NCBI RefSeq assembly: GCF_013373865.1
Contig: NC_050471.1
Span: forward strand, 24,321,464-24,385,463
Direction: 5' to 3'
From: Monomorium pharaonis
Taxonomy: Eukaryota; Arthropoda; Insecta; Hymenoptera; Formicidae
DNA length: 64,000 bases
Shown: positions 37,401 to 52,100 of the stretch, in pieces
Position numbering within the stretch: position 1 is the stretch's first letter
Layout: every line of letters begins with the position of its first letter
Program-made: the position numbers and the translations under genes
Notes under the pieces: model-generated
Seen by the model: only the letters and a program-made list of their open reading frames with translations
What the model was told of the DNA's origin: nothing
Database searches by the model: none

Positions 37401-40078
37401 GCTGTGAACAGAATTATCCGGCGTGTTACGTGCTGGTGCAATCGTCGCCAGCCTGTCTTTACCCCGCGAAGGACATCACCTGTCCGTCGAAGCCGTTGTC
37501 GCTCGCCGCTCATCACGACTATCGATTGTACGGGCAATGCAACGAGCAGATCGAGATCCGCGAACCCTACTCGTCATCATGTTCCGTTCAGATCGATGGT
37601 GAGAAACTTTACAGCGACTACGAGATTTGGCGCGGCGGCGGTCCTGGAGTTTTGACGAAAGTGATGGAAAACGGCAATGGGATGCCGCGTCCACCGGCCG
37701 ATCCGTTCGCCATCACCACGTCACCGTCGTCATCGTACTACGTTCAGAATTACGCGCCGAATCTCGTATTGAATTTCACGCCGATCCGCACGTCCGCCTC
37801 GGCACCTGGTTTTGTTTTGTCCGACCTGGTGAACGACTACGACGACAAGCGCCCCAGACCGATCTTGAAACAGGAAACCGTCCGCGTTTAGTGGACGCTT
37901 ATTCCTTCCTCTCCTATCTCTTGCTCCCCCCTCTCTCTTTTGATATTTTATATCAGATTAGAGGCGATTTTTACGTTTATTTTTCGCTCTAATGGGACGA
38001 TCATTAAGACTATTATTTTAACTATTGACGTTGTTGCCAAAGATTTGCATGTAAGTGGCACAAAGATTTTTTTTTAAGTGATAAAGCGTGGCTAATGCGA
38101 TTTCTTTGATTTACAGTTTAATGTAATTTGCGTTTTTTTTTTAAGTATTTTATCAGTAAATGCCATGTTACTGTTTTTTAAAAAAAACTGCGTATGTAAT
38201 CGTTGGCATGTATTTTTTAACTGTCTATAGTTAATAGCGGCTCGCTTGCAGGATACATTGGCGGGACCGCGAATTTATATTGAATTAAGTCTCGCGCCGA
38301 CATTATTTACTATTATATTTGTTTTAAAGGCCAAGTGAATCACGCACCCGTATATTTTCTAATCGTACAGCTTTTAACGGGTTTTAGATTTTTTATCGTT
38401 ATATTTTTTGTTATCGTCGCCCGATCGGAAACTTCAGAGATTTGCGACGGAAATTAAGCGCCGACCTCTTCTTCAGAAATCACGCTATATTTCAAGAATT
38501 TTACAAGACTGAAGACTCGACAAGTCAAATGTAAAATCGACAATAAGTTAGATTAAGCTAGATTATTATTACAAGCAGATTACGTGACGCATATCACACT
38601 TTTGGCGGCATTAAAATTTTTTTTTTTTTTTTATTTTGGAATGTCGCAAAGAAATAATCATGTTCCTTCGATAGTTTTATCTTATACTAAGTTACAACTA
38701 TAATATAATTAACAATCCGTGATTGGCGCTACTCTCTTTTTTTTTTTAATCATGTCCGCGCGAAGACGAGTATAAGAGACTGTGTGTTGTTCCTTTAATC
38801 GCTGTTCCTAATGACTATTATTGTAAGGAATATAGATTTTTAACGAGGCAATCTACGATTGACGTTTCCGTTTTGTTTTTTACGCTGATACGCGCACTAT
38901 CGACGCGAGGGATCTGTTGCAATTGTAAGCGCAACTGTTTACGTGGGAGACGGAGAAGTGTGTCCCTGTGATCGACCGCATTTCGGGCAAGTGTCCGATT
39001 TTCGTTTAATATTCTGCGAATAGAAATCATTTTTCATTACTTAATTCTAACAATTTATGGATCGTTATTTTATTACTTACAGTTCTGACTTGATCACGAA
39101 GAAGTAATTGACAATCGGTACACCGTACTTTTTTTATATCCGTGCCTATGAGCCTCGTTATCTGAAATCAGTATTTTTTGTTAACAAATTAATTAAATAA
39201 AAGTGTGTTTTTATTAGATAAAAATATGATTTTCTTTCACACTGCACGTTAACAAGTATATTTTCGAAAACAGATCATGTAATCATTTTAATCTATCAAG
39301 AAAAGATTCCTACTCGAAAAAAATAGTTTATAATAATCTTCCTACGTAAGATTTTGCTGTCCAAATTTACTGCAAAGGAGTAAAATCAATCCCTGATTAG
39401 AATCAGTTTTCGTTTCTTGCATTATTATCAAACAATTATATTTTGATAAGTTTTCTAATCGATAAATCTCATTAAAAGAACTAAATTTTCTCCGTGAAAT
39501 TTTAATCTCTTCTTTCATTGGTGAATATTAAAACAAATAGAAAAGGGATTATATATAATTTAATAAAGTAAAAGATAATAGACATACAGATTATTTACTT
39601 TTTCACTATTCGCTGGAGCGCAAAATTTACAGAAGTATTTTCCTTTTGTGTCCTTGAAGATGGTGTAGCATCTGGAATTGTCCGAGGTTGGCGTTAAAGT
39701 CTGAAAAGCATGCAGTAACATGAAATAATATGAGCGGGCAAGAAGAAGAAGGGGAGGCCCGAGATTTAGTAGATTTTTAGATTTTCAGACAACGAAATTA
39801 CCATTATGGATGAAGAATATCAGGATGGAACATATGTTATATGTGGGATAAATATGGACCCGAGACGCAGGACGAAAGTAGACTGATCAAGAAAGTTTAG
39901 ATGCGCACACAGTGTAAAATGGACGCCAATCAAATTTTATAAATTCATCCTACTCCTAACTAACTCGGCAATCTGATCGATGGTGTTTGTTTTACAATGA
40001 GCGCATCTGGGACGCTCTCTTTGCGAAAGAATTTTGTTATTTCCTTTTTAACACTGAGAATTTTCTGATTGTTTTATC

Positions 40079-40115
<37 letters not shown>

Positions 40116-43100
40116 TATTGTTCAATATGACCACCGATATTAACAATGAGATTTTTCTACACCTCTCAGATCAACTCTCTCTCATCTAAAAGAGTACTTT
40201 ATTAGAGTTATACTCTATTCTGATATTCCTGTGACATTTGGCTTGTTCTTTTTCGCTGCACTATAACAACAAGTTAGATTAAGACAAATATATTTTTTCT
40301 CATTCTAACTTATCGCACTAGTGCAGCAGTGCAGCGAAAAAGAACAGGTCAATCGTCTTATGTGATATTCATGATATTCCATAGAGTCACCTTCTGTTGT
40401 TTGCAGAGCAAACAAACTTCATTCAGCTGTTCAATTGCAGGAGTCGGCGAGCTAATTCTTGCTGGACGCTCGTTCTAGAACGGCAACAAACATTTAAGAA
40501 ACAACGAAATTTATTTTCCAAGATGTTGATAATGCAAAACGTCTTACTTCTTGAGCAGCTGGATGATCAAGTCTCGTCTTCGATGCTATCCTTTCGGGGA
40601 CATGCTCTTCATTGAACACATTTCTAAATGATGAACAAAGTTCGTGAATTTATAAATAATTATAAATTCTCGTCAAGATTATCAATTTGACTTATTGTAT
40701 ATTTATGATTGTTTACACATTTTTAATTGGATCCACTTTGTTTGACTTCAAGTGCAACAACGCTCGAGGTATCGTTCTGCTACTCGATGGCGTGGTTAAC
40801 GTTCCGCTCCTAAAACGGATTTTATTTCTTGGTATATTGAATCGTCCGTTTCATCGAACCGTGCAACGGCAGCAGTCGATTTAACTATACATAAACGAGA
40901 CGTGTGGCTGAACTCGATTATCCGTATTGCGTTATGTAAAATGATACCGCTTACATTTGCATGTGCGTCGACTCCTCCGGGTCTGTCATGTTTCTTCGTT
41001 CCGTCGCGCGTATAATTTCTTGATAGATTCTAGTGTAGTGTTCTTCTCCTCCTCCTCTACCCCTTTCCATTGTATTCTCTTTGATCGTCTTCTCTTTCTC
41101 ACTTTCTTCCGTATTATCTCTTCTTTTTTCTACATTGGCGACGTGATCTAGGATCGTTTCTCCGACTACTTCGGGCCTCTTGGTTTTCGTCAACTTCTGA
41201 TCGACGTCTTCGCTTATCAGTTTTGTTTGTTTGTTGCTATGATTGAACCGCAATATATAAACTAATTCTCAACTTCTAATTTGAGACAATATAATTAGAA
41301 GACTGTATGAGAGTTTCTTTTTTCTTAGAGTTCATTCTCGAAGGCGATCCACTTTCATGGTATATTGTGAGAAATTATGGTATATTGTGAGATACTTGGA
41401 CTTTGAAGAACTTTATAATTTTAGTACAATTTAGTATGCAATTTAGTAAAATTTTAATAAATTTTAAAGAAATTTAATAAAACTTATTAGAATTTTGTAA
41501 AATTTTACTATATTAAAACTTTCTTCTCACTTTCGTTTGATTTCAACCCAATATTTCATTTTAAACTCACACTAATTCAGCAGTAAAAACAGATCTACAC
41601 CGAAAGAAAAAAATAGTTGCAGTAATATCATAATTTATAGTCATTTTTGGACCTAACTTTTTATATACTTATATTTTTACAGTTATTGAATAATATAAAT
41701 TATAATTTGTGTGAATTATACTCAAGTTCTCATAATCATAATATTGGTCTACGTAACATATGATATGGTTGCCAAAAATGGAGATTTTAATACAGTAAGT
41801 TGTACTAAAATAATGACTAAACATGATATTCCCAACTGTAATTATTTTTACCATGCAATTATAATTGCATACTTTTTTCAGAGTATTAAAGGTTTAAAAA
41901 ATGTATTATATCCAGAGATTAATTATTGTGGAATGAAATAATCATTTTCTAACGATTGTATAAATTTATGACATACGTACGCAATATCCGGTATAGTGTG
42001 CTTTCTCTGGTCTGTTTTATAAGATGTTGTGACGGTAGTGATAGGTTGTGTTACTCTTGTAACGTCGTTTCCGCTTTTAGTACCTTTGGGGAGGAATTAT
42101 TATTACTCATAAACGATGGTAATGTCATCGCGCGAAATTTAGAGTCAGATCTGAGTTATTGCGAATGAAACGCTTAGAATAATCTGGGCTGGAAATCGCT
42201 GACGAGACAAACATCTACTGAAAAGAAAATCGCTTCATTCTTTGAAGCAACATTTCCAATCTATGACTCTGAAATATAAGAGAATTTCACAATTCCGTAT
42301 AATATTAGATTTACTCGCAACCTGCTGTGTTGCCTCACTCGTCATCGTTTCGTTAGAATTCGACTTCATTCTATTTGGACTTAGCGGTTCGGTATGTTGC
42401 TGCGTCAATTGCCGAGATCGCTGTTGCTGTGATTGTTGCTTTTGGGTCTTCGTCGTATTCGTTGTGCATTTGCACCTGCGGAAAAAAAACCATGTCACTC
42501 TCTGGGAAATTTCCTAGATACAAAAACTAGAAAGTTACCCAGGGCAACATGGCACGCCGCCGACCCCTTCTCCATGAACGAACTGCACGATAGCGGGGTA
42601 ACCCCATTGTGGCGTATGTTGGAAACAATGAGCATTGGATACGCGTGCTCTTTCGATGGGAGACACGAGGGGTATTTGTTGATAACAAAACTCGCATTTA
42701 CTCAACGTCTGCATTGGCGTCTCTGTTCTGATTGCCCTCGGAGTCTAATTTCGTCCGGAAATATGTATATGTAAGAATTTCAAAATAATTTCATTTTTAG
42801 TTTAAAATGTATACAACAAACGCACAGATTTCCCGCCGAATTACAACAAATATAAAGTAAATTTACGCATTTTGCGACCATGGACGGAAAATTTCTTTTA
42901 TAAGATATAATGTCATCTGGCTAAATTTTTTTTAAGACTTATATTGAGTCAAATTATTTAACAATGTCATTACTGTTATTTATATATTTTGTAACTCAAA
43001 TTTTTTATCAAGATATTTTATAAATCTAAATCTCCAAATTTTATAAAATTTACAATTTAAAAAGTTTTTTTTTGAATTTTTGTTTTCTTTTATTTATATT

Positions 43101-46100
43101 AAAGTTAATTTTTAGGTACAAATATTTAAGACTTTAAATAAATTTGGTTTTAATTATATTCTTTATTTTCGTAGCCATTTATTCATTTTGTTCTTTCAAT
43201 AAAAAAAAACATCGATACTTCTAGTATTGATTAAAATATCCATAGGAAGATTTGTTTTTATAAGTATAAATTAAAATAGATCTGTCGGCGAGAATTGGAC
43301 TTGAATCTGACTCACTTGACTCTCTACGACGGACATCTCTTTCGGTTCCGTTTGAATTTCGGCAACGTGAAGATTGCATAACGATGGTACGCAGGTAGGA
43401 CAATCGACGTACTGCCGTCGTCGAGGGTATTCGATCTTACGATAGGAGTGATCGGGAGCTGCAACATCCTCCAATTCGCGGGGTATTCTGATGTCACTCA
43501 AGCTAGTTGTTGCATCGTGCCTCGTTATCTGCGTTTATGCTCGAGAGTTATGAAATTAGAATGTAAAACACATTGATTTTAAAACGGATACTGTATAATT
43601 TAAATAAGTTTATCAAATTCGCGAGTTTTATTTTCTCTCAGAAATAAACTTATTTCCTAATATTTTTTACGCATATACAAAATTATTGAATTAAATTAAT
43701 ATACGTTTTATTGGTTTAGTTAATAAAATTTAATTAATATCGATTTGCTTAAATTTCATATAATTTTTTAAAAAATATTAAGAAATAATTTAAATTTGTA
43801 GAGATAACTTTTGCGCATCAAATGAACTTATTTGAAATTAATAAAAAAATTTATTAAATTAAATTTAAATTATAAATCTCAGTGGTTTGTATAACTGAAT
43901 ACTATAATTTTGCGTTTGCTGGAATCTTTCTCTATTCAGTACTCACTCTGATACATTCTGATACATTCAGTTCCTCGACTTTGTGTGGTAAAAGTTCCGC
44001 CACACTATTATTGCAACATCGTTTACAGACCGTACATTTTCTTTTCCAAAATCTAGAGAAACAGATATTTTTATTATAATTCCATTGATTGGATCTGCTC
44101 GTCTTTATTTTGAGATCAAGACTCACGCGAGTACCATCGTGATGTCAATTAAGAATAACAACGCTACCACCAGACACAGCGTCGTCGCCACTATTTGTAT
44201 CACAAATTGTATATAGACATTCAAAATGAATAAAATTCCGGCAACCCCGAAAAATATGAGACCGAGAAAGGAGAATATGGTCATCTGTAATAATTTTTTA
44301 TACACTGAGAAAAAAGTAGTTGACTAAACTTTTCAATTTTATTTCTATTTTTTAAATTTAATATATAAATATTTGAATTAAATTTCAAATATTTTTGGTA
44401 TTTAAATTGAATACATAAATATTTTAGCTGAAGAAATTTAGTCAAATTGAAAAATTGAATCAAATTAATTACTTTATTCCTAGTGTAGAAAAATATTTAT
44501 ATTTGTAATTAATATTAATATACGTATTTTTTTATCTGGAACCAAGAAACACTTTGCACTTGACGGTCATTAATATTTTGTTAATAATGCGTGCAACGTG
44601 TACGATTATTCCTTTCTTTTTGTTTGTTAATATAACAACGTTAATGATCCGCATTGCGTCGTGAAAGACGCTTAAAATTTTAAAGATATCAAATTTCGGT
44701 GTTTTTTTCACGTGACTCTGATTTTACTGAACAGTAGAGCACACAGTGCGGCGTAAATTACCGGAATAATGTGCAAGGCGCTCTCTGCAAAGTGGCTGAT
44801 CAGCTCGACGGCCAAGACGAAAACGTATACGCCTGACAGAACAATCAAGAGAATGCAGGCGAGGGCGCTTATCGGCATAGGATCCATAATGATCATGTAA
44901 ACCGTAAACGCAAATAGTAGCAGTATCGCAAGCTGTCGCGGGAGAAAATTTTATAGACGATAGGTTTATTCTAACTGATTTCTTTTTTTGATATTGTAAG
45001 ATGCAATCGAACGAAATAACAAAGTGTCTAATACGCACAAATTGAAATATTCTTAGTGGTTTGATTAGTATCGATACACATTTGCTGGCTTTGGACTGCA
45101 ACAGTTTCTGCTGATCCGAACGCTTCTTTATTTTCGGCATTTTTATCCTCACTGTTTTACTTCGTGCTATTTACCAATATTTGATGTGATAATGTTGTAA
45201 CGTATAATATTGTGATACATCATATTACAACATAAAGCGAATGCAAAACACACATACCAGTAAAAAAATTCTATCTGCAACCTTTCGATACTTTTGACGT
45301 TTGCAAGGACATGTGCGCATTTTTGTTTCCCTGATTTGAAATCATCGTCGTGTCGTAAAATTACTAACTTCATGTATATTTAATTTTCCATCTTTATTTG
45401 CCACAAATTTACATTTTAATACATTTTTCTTTAAAGCTTATTTTTCATTAAAAAGCGTTTTTGAATATTTTATTACAAAACAATATTTTATATTTTAGTC
45501 TTACTTATTTTTTTTTATGTGTACCACTCGCATATGAAACGCAATATTTAGGATATCTAAAAAAATTATTATTTGTTCCAAGAAGAACATTAAAGAAAAT
45601 ATGATATAAATTTGTTTTCTTCATTTTTATTGAATTTAATTTATTGAATTTAATTTGAGAAAAATTAAAATTAATAATCGCAAATTTATTTTAATTTTTA
45701 AAATTTTTTATATATTTTAAAACGTATATATATATATATATATTTTATTAGAAAATTGTGATATTTTGTGTTTTTTGATTTTATCAATTTCTTTATACCG
45801 CTCGTATATAAAAAAAATTCAGGATCCTCGAAAAATTATGCCAAGTTTCGATAAAATATTCAATAAGTATATACTTTAATTTTTGCATCTTTACATTTAT
45901 TTTTTTATACAAAATACAAGCATTAGCTGAAAAAAAAAAAACATATAGAGTATGAAACATTAATGAACAAATTTTTGTGTACTTTATCAATGCTGTAAAT
46001 TTATCAGCTGCAATCTGGCGAATACTTTTTATTTAAAAAGATGAATAAAGACAAGTAGATAAGCTAAAATAGAAAGAGATCTTTTCATTGCACTTAAAAG

Positions 46101-49100
46101 TAGCATAAAATTTGTTTATTTGCAATATTCTGTAGAAATAAACGCTTTAGGTACAAAAATGGACGGATTTGTACGCGAATGAATATCTTTCTTTCATCCG
46201 AATAGCAAAGAATATTTCGGTAATCGCGGCTGTTGTGCGAGGAGATTGTAATTTCGCGTTTGGTCTCGTTATTAGACAATTACTATAACTATGCTAACTC
46301 TACTAATTACTAAATCTTTTCTAACGATAATTACATGTATATATTGTACGGCCTTATACGCTACTACGTTGTGATAACAAATATTATATAATATTCTTAC
46401 TATTTCTAATACGACTTTATATGCATATGTTTGATAATTTTACAGAATTAATATTTTTAAAAGATTGTACAATTCATTTACGAGTTGTACAAAAGATTGT
46501 ACAACTCGAATTCTTCCTCCGGGAAAGAGATATTAAAATTGTGACGATTCACATCACCAAATATATTCTTTCTATTTTTAATTTCTCAAATTTCTTAACT
46601 CATAAAATATTGAGGTGTCAAATTATAACGTAAATTTCAAAAAGTTCGGTGAAACTGCTTATAATAAGGTCTAACGATTAAAATCTTTCGTATGTTTCTT
46701 CCTTCTTTCTTTTAAACAAACTATCCATAGCTTTGGTGATACCGGCGAGTTCTTCGACTCGTACGGATCGACGGACTTTCTTGCGAAAACGCAGGTATTC
46801 ACGAGTATCTCACAATGGCGATAATTTCCGCGACAAATGCCACTGCGTTGACGAATGTAAACACGGCCGACGATATAAGCATGTCCATGTACATCTTGCT
46901 GGGATGGATCTCATTGTTGTGCACGTAATAGTAATGGCCGTTCATGTGCCGCCAATTGTGGACTATTAGACTTCCGGCCACGACGTGCATAAATCCGCCC
47001 ACGGACGCGAACATCAGCAACTGTAACATGTCAATTGATCGTGAGTTAAACACACACTCGGCATTAGGTGATGCTAGCGTGATGAGAAACTCACGATGGG
47101 GCTTTACGTTTAATTTTTAATCACCGACGGAAACAAGGCGGAGGACGCACGCAGACGACGCGCCAGCATGGCGTGGCGCTTGACGTTCAATTTCGCAATC
47201 AATCACGAAGCCTGACGGTTCTCGGCGGTTTAGGAAACTTTATTTTTAGTAGCTTTTCGACAAGAAACTTTATCTTAGTCAAACTCTGGAAGACACATTA
47301 CTTTTCGTGTCAGTTTTTTAAATATGTTTTTCGCTTGCGTTAAGTTTATGATTAATATGTTGGTATTCCTGAATATTTCAAATTTCTTTGACAGTATAAT
47401 AGTTTCCTTTAACTAATTATTTAAAATAATATTGAATCTTATATGGAAAAAAAGTGTTTTAAATATATATATATATAATTTAATCGCTAACAAAAAATAA
47501 AAATTTTTTTAAATTGTCTTCACGGAAAAATGGAGTTTAAAGAACATTTTGAAATTAGTAAAAAATTAAGTTTTTCTATCACTTTTTTCTAAGAGTATAA
47601 AATGTTTATGAATTATACTATTCTAAATATGTACAATTAGTGAAAATATGACAATTGTACATCCTTATTAAATCATCATCAAGAACGGATAAAAAAGTTG
47701 GGTTAATATTAAATTAATTTTAAATTACCATTAAATTAATTTAATTCTAAAAAACATTATTTATAAATAAAATGTAATTTGTCAAAATGAGATTATTCTA
47801 TCTAAATAACAAACAATTACATTATGAATTGTGAATTGATATTTTATTTGTAAATTGAATTTTGTATGAAATAACAAAGAAATAATTTTGGGAAATTTTT
47901 CTTAGATAAATTTTTAACTCAAGAAAAAATGAATAAGTTAATGTTCTTGTATTTTAAAAATAACTAATTGAAATTAACTCACTTAAAATTAATTCAGTTA
48001 AGTTAAAAGTTAGTTGATAACTGATTACCTATTATAAACAATGTTTTTCCACATCATTTACCAATATCGCAACAAAATATTGTTTTTATCGTTTAAATGG
48101 TTTAATTTATAATTTACTATTGTGAAAATGGCAATGCTAAAAGTCCCGTTATTAAAAGATACACTTATACATGAGCGAAAGGTCACGTGACCCTCTTCCA
48201 TCTTTCTTAAACTGGAAGCCTCCTTAATACGTTGAAGATTTATAATATCGCGATTTGATCGTTTACTTGAAATCGAATTACGTGCGAGAAGTCTTGTTAT
48301 TATATTTGCTTTCACACTCGGTTACGAAGATATTTTTCCGTTGTTTATCGAGATAACACAGTCGCAAATGTGCCATCGATTATGCATGCTTCGTAACACG
48401 ACACATCGCCGCCGGCACGGCGCGGCGCTCGTAGTTCAAGAGATTTGCACAGTTGAAAAGTTTTTAATGATTCACGAGCGATGATATCTCGCGCGCTCCC
48501 TGATGTGTCCGATCCGACGTGTGTCGCGTGATTTTTCACATTCGGTGACACATTCGTAAACGGCGTGTAAAGAGACATTCGAAGTGTGTGTACCGTGCCA
48601 TCGTGCAACGAGGCCTTGATGCGTCCGCTAATTAACGCACACACGCCGTCGTCGCACGCCGCCGCCGTAATGACTCAGCTGTACAAATGAATAACTAGGT
48701 GTATCTAGTCGCAGCCTATGGCGTTCTTCGCTATGGACATAACGTAACAAGGACATGTTTAGAGTGGTGATACAACAAGGATATGTTTGCAACATTGCTG
48801 CTCGTCAATTTCCGAGTGCAAATGCGCCTGACGAGAGGGAATTGAGAAAATGTTGCTTCTGTACAAATATGCTCGGCATATTTTTCGGAATTTTTCATCT
48901 TTTCTAAAATTCTTCTTATACGTAAATTTTGAAATATTTTAGGATTTTTGCGATTTCCCATTTTATAATTTTCAAAGAAGACTTACAAAGTCTGGCGTTT
49001 AACGTACTCTTCAGAATTCATATTCAGAAATTTGAAATATATAAATTCTTTTTAAAGACGTTCGTAAAAATATTATGAAATGCTGGGAGAATTTTTTTTT

Positions 49101-52100
49101 TAGTATAACCACGCGAGAAGAAAGTTTCGATAACGGGATACGAAGTGCGCTGCAGTCGCGCTACTCTCTATTTGATTAAATCAAAAAGGTACTTGTCGCC
49201 TTGAGCATTTTGATGGTTACATATTTCTCTGTTGAAACTTATTTCGAAAATTATTCTTTATGAAGGAAACAAAATTACACAAATGTGAAGCAGTTGAAAA
49301 ATTTCCAAATTTCATCTACGGAAATTCCGTAATTAATTCGAAATTAATCTCCGCTTTTCTCGTAAAAAAAAAACCGTTGAAATATTCAGAATTGTAAAGA
49401 TTACCCTTGGAATCATCTTATAGTCTCTTTGACTTTTATACCCTGGGATGTACAGAGTATAAACTTGTTCATGGATACTCTTCCTTCGTGAAGAGGCCAC
49501 GGATGATAAATGCGCCATCCAGAGTGAGGCTCGAAGGTAACTGTTGTTTAAATTTTAATGTGTCTTATAGAAGAAAGTAGCATTACCGTTCTTTTCGGCA
49601 CGCGATCGCCCAGTGCGTGGCTGATGATGAAGAGCGCATTGATGAGAATATAGCCGGCGATCGTGACGTATATAGTGGCAGCGTCGTCCAATTTAAATCG
49701 CGGCCTATTATTGAAGATGCGCTGGAACGAGTTCATCGGATCGACCACCAGTCCAGTTGCAAAGATAGATAGTATCTGCATATCGGGACGTGTTAAAAAT
49801 TAAATGTATGCTATCTACAACTGAACGCATGACAATCGTAACAAATGAAAAGCGAGTAAAGTGTAGCAAATAAAGATGGGAGTAAAGGATGGAAAATGCA
49901 TCGTTGTGCAGATTAAGAAACGCGAGATTCAAAATTAAAATATGGGAAAAACTGATCGAAGATTAAGATTATTTAATTATTAAATCAATTGCATTATATT
50001 TCTTGAAATATTTTTTAATAATTTTTCAAAATTCTCTGTAGAATTTTTCGAAATGTTTTAGAATTTTAATATAATTTTATAACTTTTTGGATAAAATTCA
50101 GGATTTTTGATTTTTTTATATAAATTGGAACACCTTTTAGAAATCTTGAAAAAATCTATAACTTTTTTAGAATGTTTTATAAATGTAAATTCTGAAACAT
50201 TCTAAAATTTCTACGATTTTCCGTTTCAAAGAGAACTTATAAAGTTTGAAGAATTTTAAGATCCTTTTCAGAAATCTTCATAAATGTAAAAATATAAATT
50301 CTGTAAGAAATAATAATTTATGTGCAATAACTGAAGGAATTTTTTTTAAGTAGTGCAAGACGCAAGGATAGAGAAATTTGAAAACCTTTTTCATGAGGTT
50401 TGCAGGAAGAAAATTTCGATAACGCGACACGAAGCCCACGCTACCTTCCATTCGATTAAATTAAAAAAGATACTCGCCACTTCGAGCACTTTGATGGCGA
50501 TGGGCAGATGACTTAGAACCTTATGTCTCTTAGTAGTCGGCTGTTGACTCTGCTGGGCTTCGTCCGCCATTCTTACCCGTCGATGTTTTCCTCTTCCGTC
50601 GCCCAGTTTGAAGGATTTTCAGTTCTACTTGATGACGATCGATTGTTCCCTGTGCGTGCCACCCTTTGCTCAGTCTTGGCGACCCTAAAACGAGAAACGC
50701 GATATACATCGCCTGTAGGGGAGCCGCGCACGTAAATCGGAGGGGTTGAAGTCGAGGTGTACGACGCAAATAAAGGACTATAGAGCGGATTATTCGAACG
50801 ATAAGATATTTCACTGTACTTTCCGTACATTCTACATCGATTTTCCTTGACTAAATGCGTCGTAAATTACATTTAAATGTCGTAAATCATTGAAGCTACT
50901 TTAGTATTTCGCGCCTTAGATGGCGCTGATGGAATTTTAGTTAAAGTTCAATTAAAGTAACTGATTATATGTTTACAGCAGGAACAAACATTAACAAACA
51001 TGAAATATCTTTAGAAGTGAACGCGACAAGGATAACAGTAAGATATATATTTCTGGTCAAATTTATAATTTTAAGTTTTACGAGTGTAAACAAAAAGGAA
51101 GAACGACGAGATCTCTTCCTTGAATTAATTAAGATGAGAAAGGAATTCTCCTTAAATTAATCACTACTTCTGCTAATAAGTAAAGAAGCAAATGCACCAC
51201 GTTAATGCGGTACATTCATTCCTTTCGACGCGTGTTTCGTAACTTCGGAAAATGAATTCCGCTCGTCTATTTTTTTTTCTCTTTACAGGACTGAATACGC
51301 GTACGTTACGTCACGAGAGTTGTGGCCGTGCTGTCGCGGCTGAAACTGGTTGTATCTAAATAGGCCTCGAGCGATACACGCTGAATAACAAATACTCGAT
51401 CCATTGATTCACCTGACACGCGCCCGTCCACGTGTACCGTCACCTTCTCCTACCGTCGATTTCACCTCTCCGAGTTCTTCGCTCCTCGAGTTCGCCACGG
51501 GAGAAACGCGACGAGCTCGTAAAGCGAAGCCCCGGATCTTCGTCAGGGAGTGCTACTTCCTTTCCTCTCTTTTCTTCTTCTTTTTTTCTCTCTGCTATCA
51601 GAGAGACACTCTTACTCGCGAGCGCGACTGCCGAGGCGAGTTTAATGCGCGCAGTTACGACGCTGCGCGTCGCGACGCGTGCGTCGTGAGGAGGAAGAGA
51701 AATGTTTATCCGCGCCGTGCAGCGGTGCAGCCCGAACTGAAACGCAGAGAACGTATACGCGGCACGATACGCGACACTTTACGTACGAGCTTACGAGTTC
51801 TCCCTGCGCGCGCGCGCGAAGTATGCGCACGCTTCACGAGTCCCACGCTTACGAGCAGGTCGCACGCGCCTTGGGCGTGCGGTGCTTCGACAGAATCGAC
51901 GTTTCGGTGCCTAAAGAGCCGCACCGGGCGGTAGCGCGCGCTTAGTTTGGCTCAGCTTAGCTTTCGCTTGCTCTCCGCGCCGGCGAAATCGGCAAAGATG
52001 TCGTCACGTTGCTGTCAACGGTAGGTCCTTTCTCTTCTCTTTCTCTCCTAGCTCGGTTTTAATTCCGAGTTTTATTGCGGAGTAGATTTCAGAAAGAGAG

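Noticed and set aside
51404..51934. 176-codon plus-strand open frame
   Set aside because: GC-rich and low in complexity, with overlapping open frames on both strands and no domain; more likely promoter or 5' UTR.
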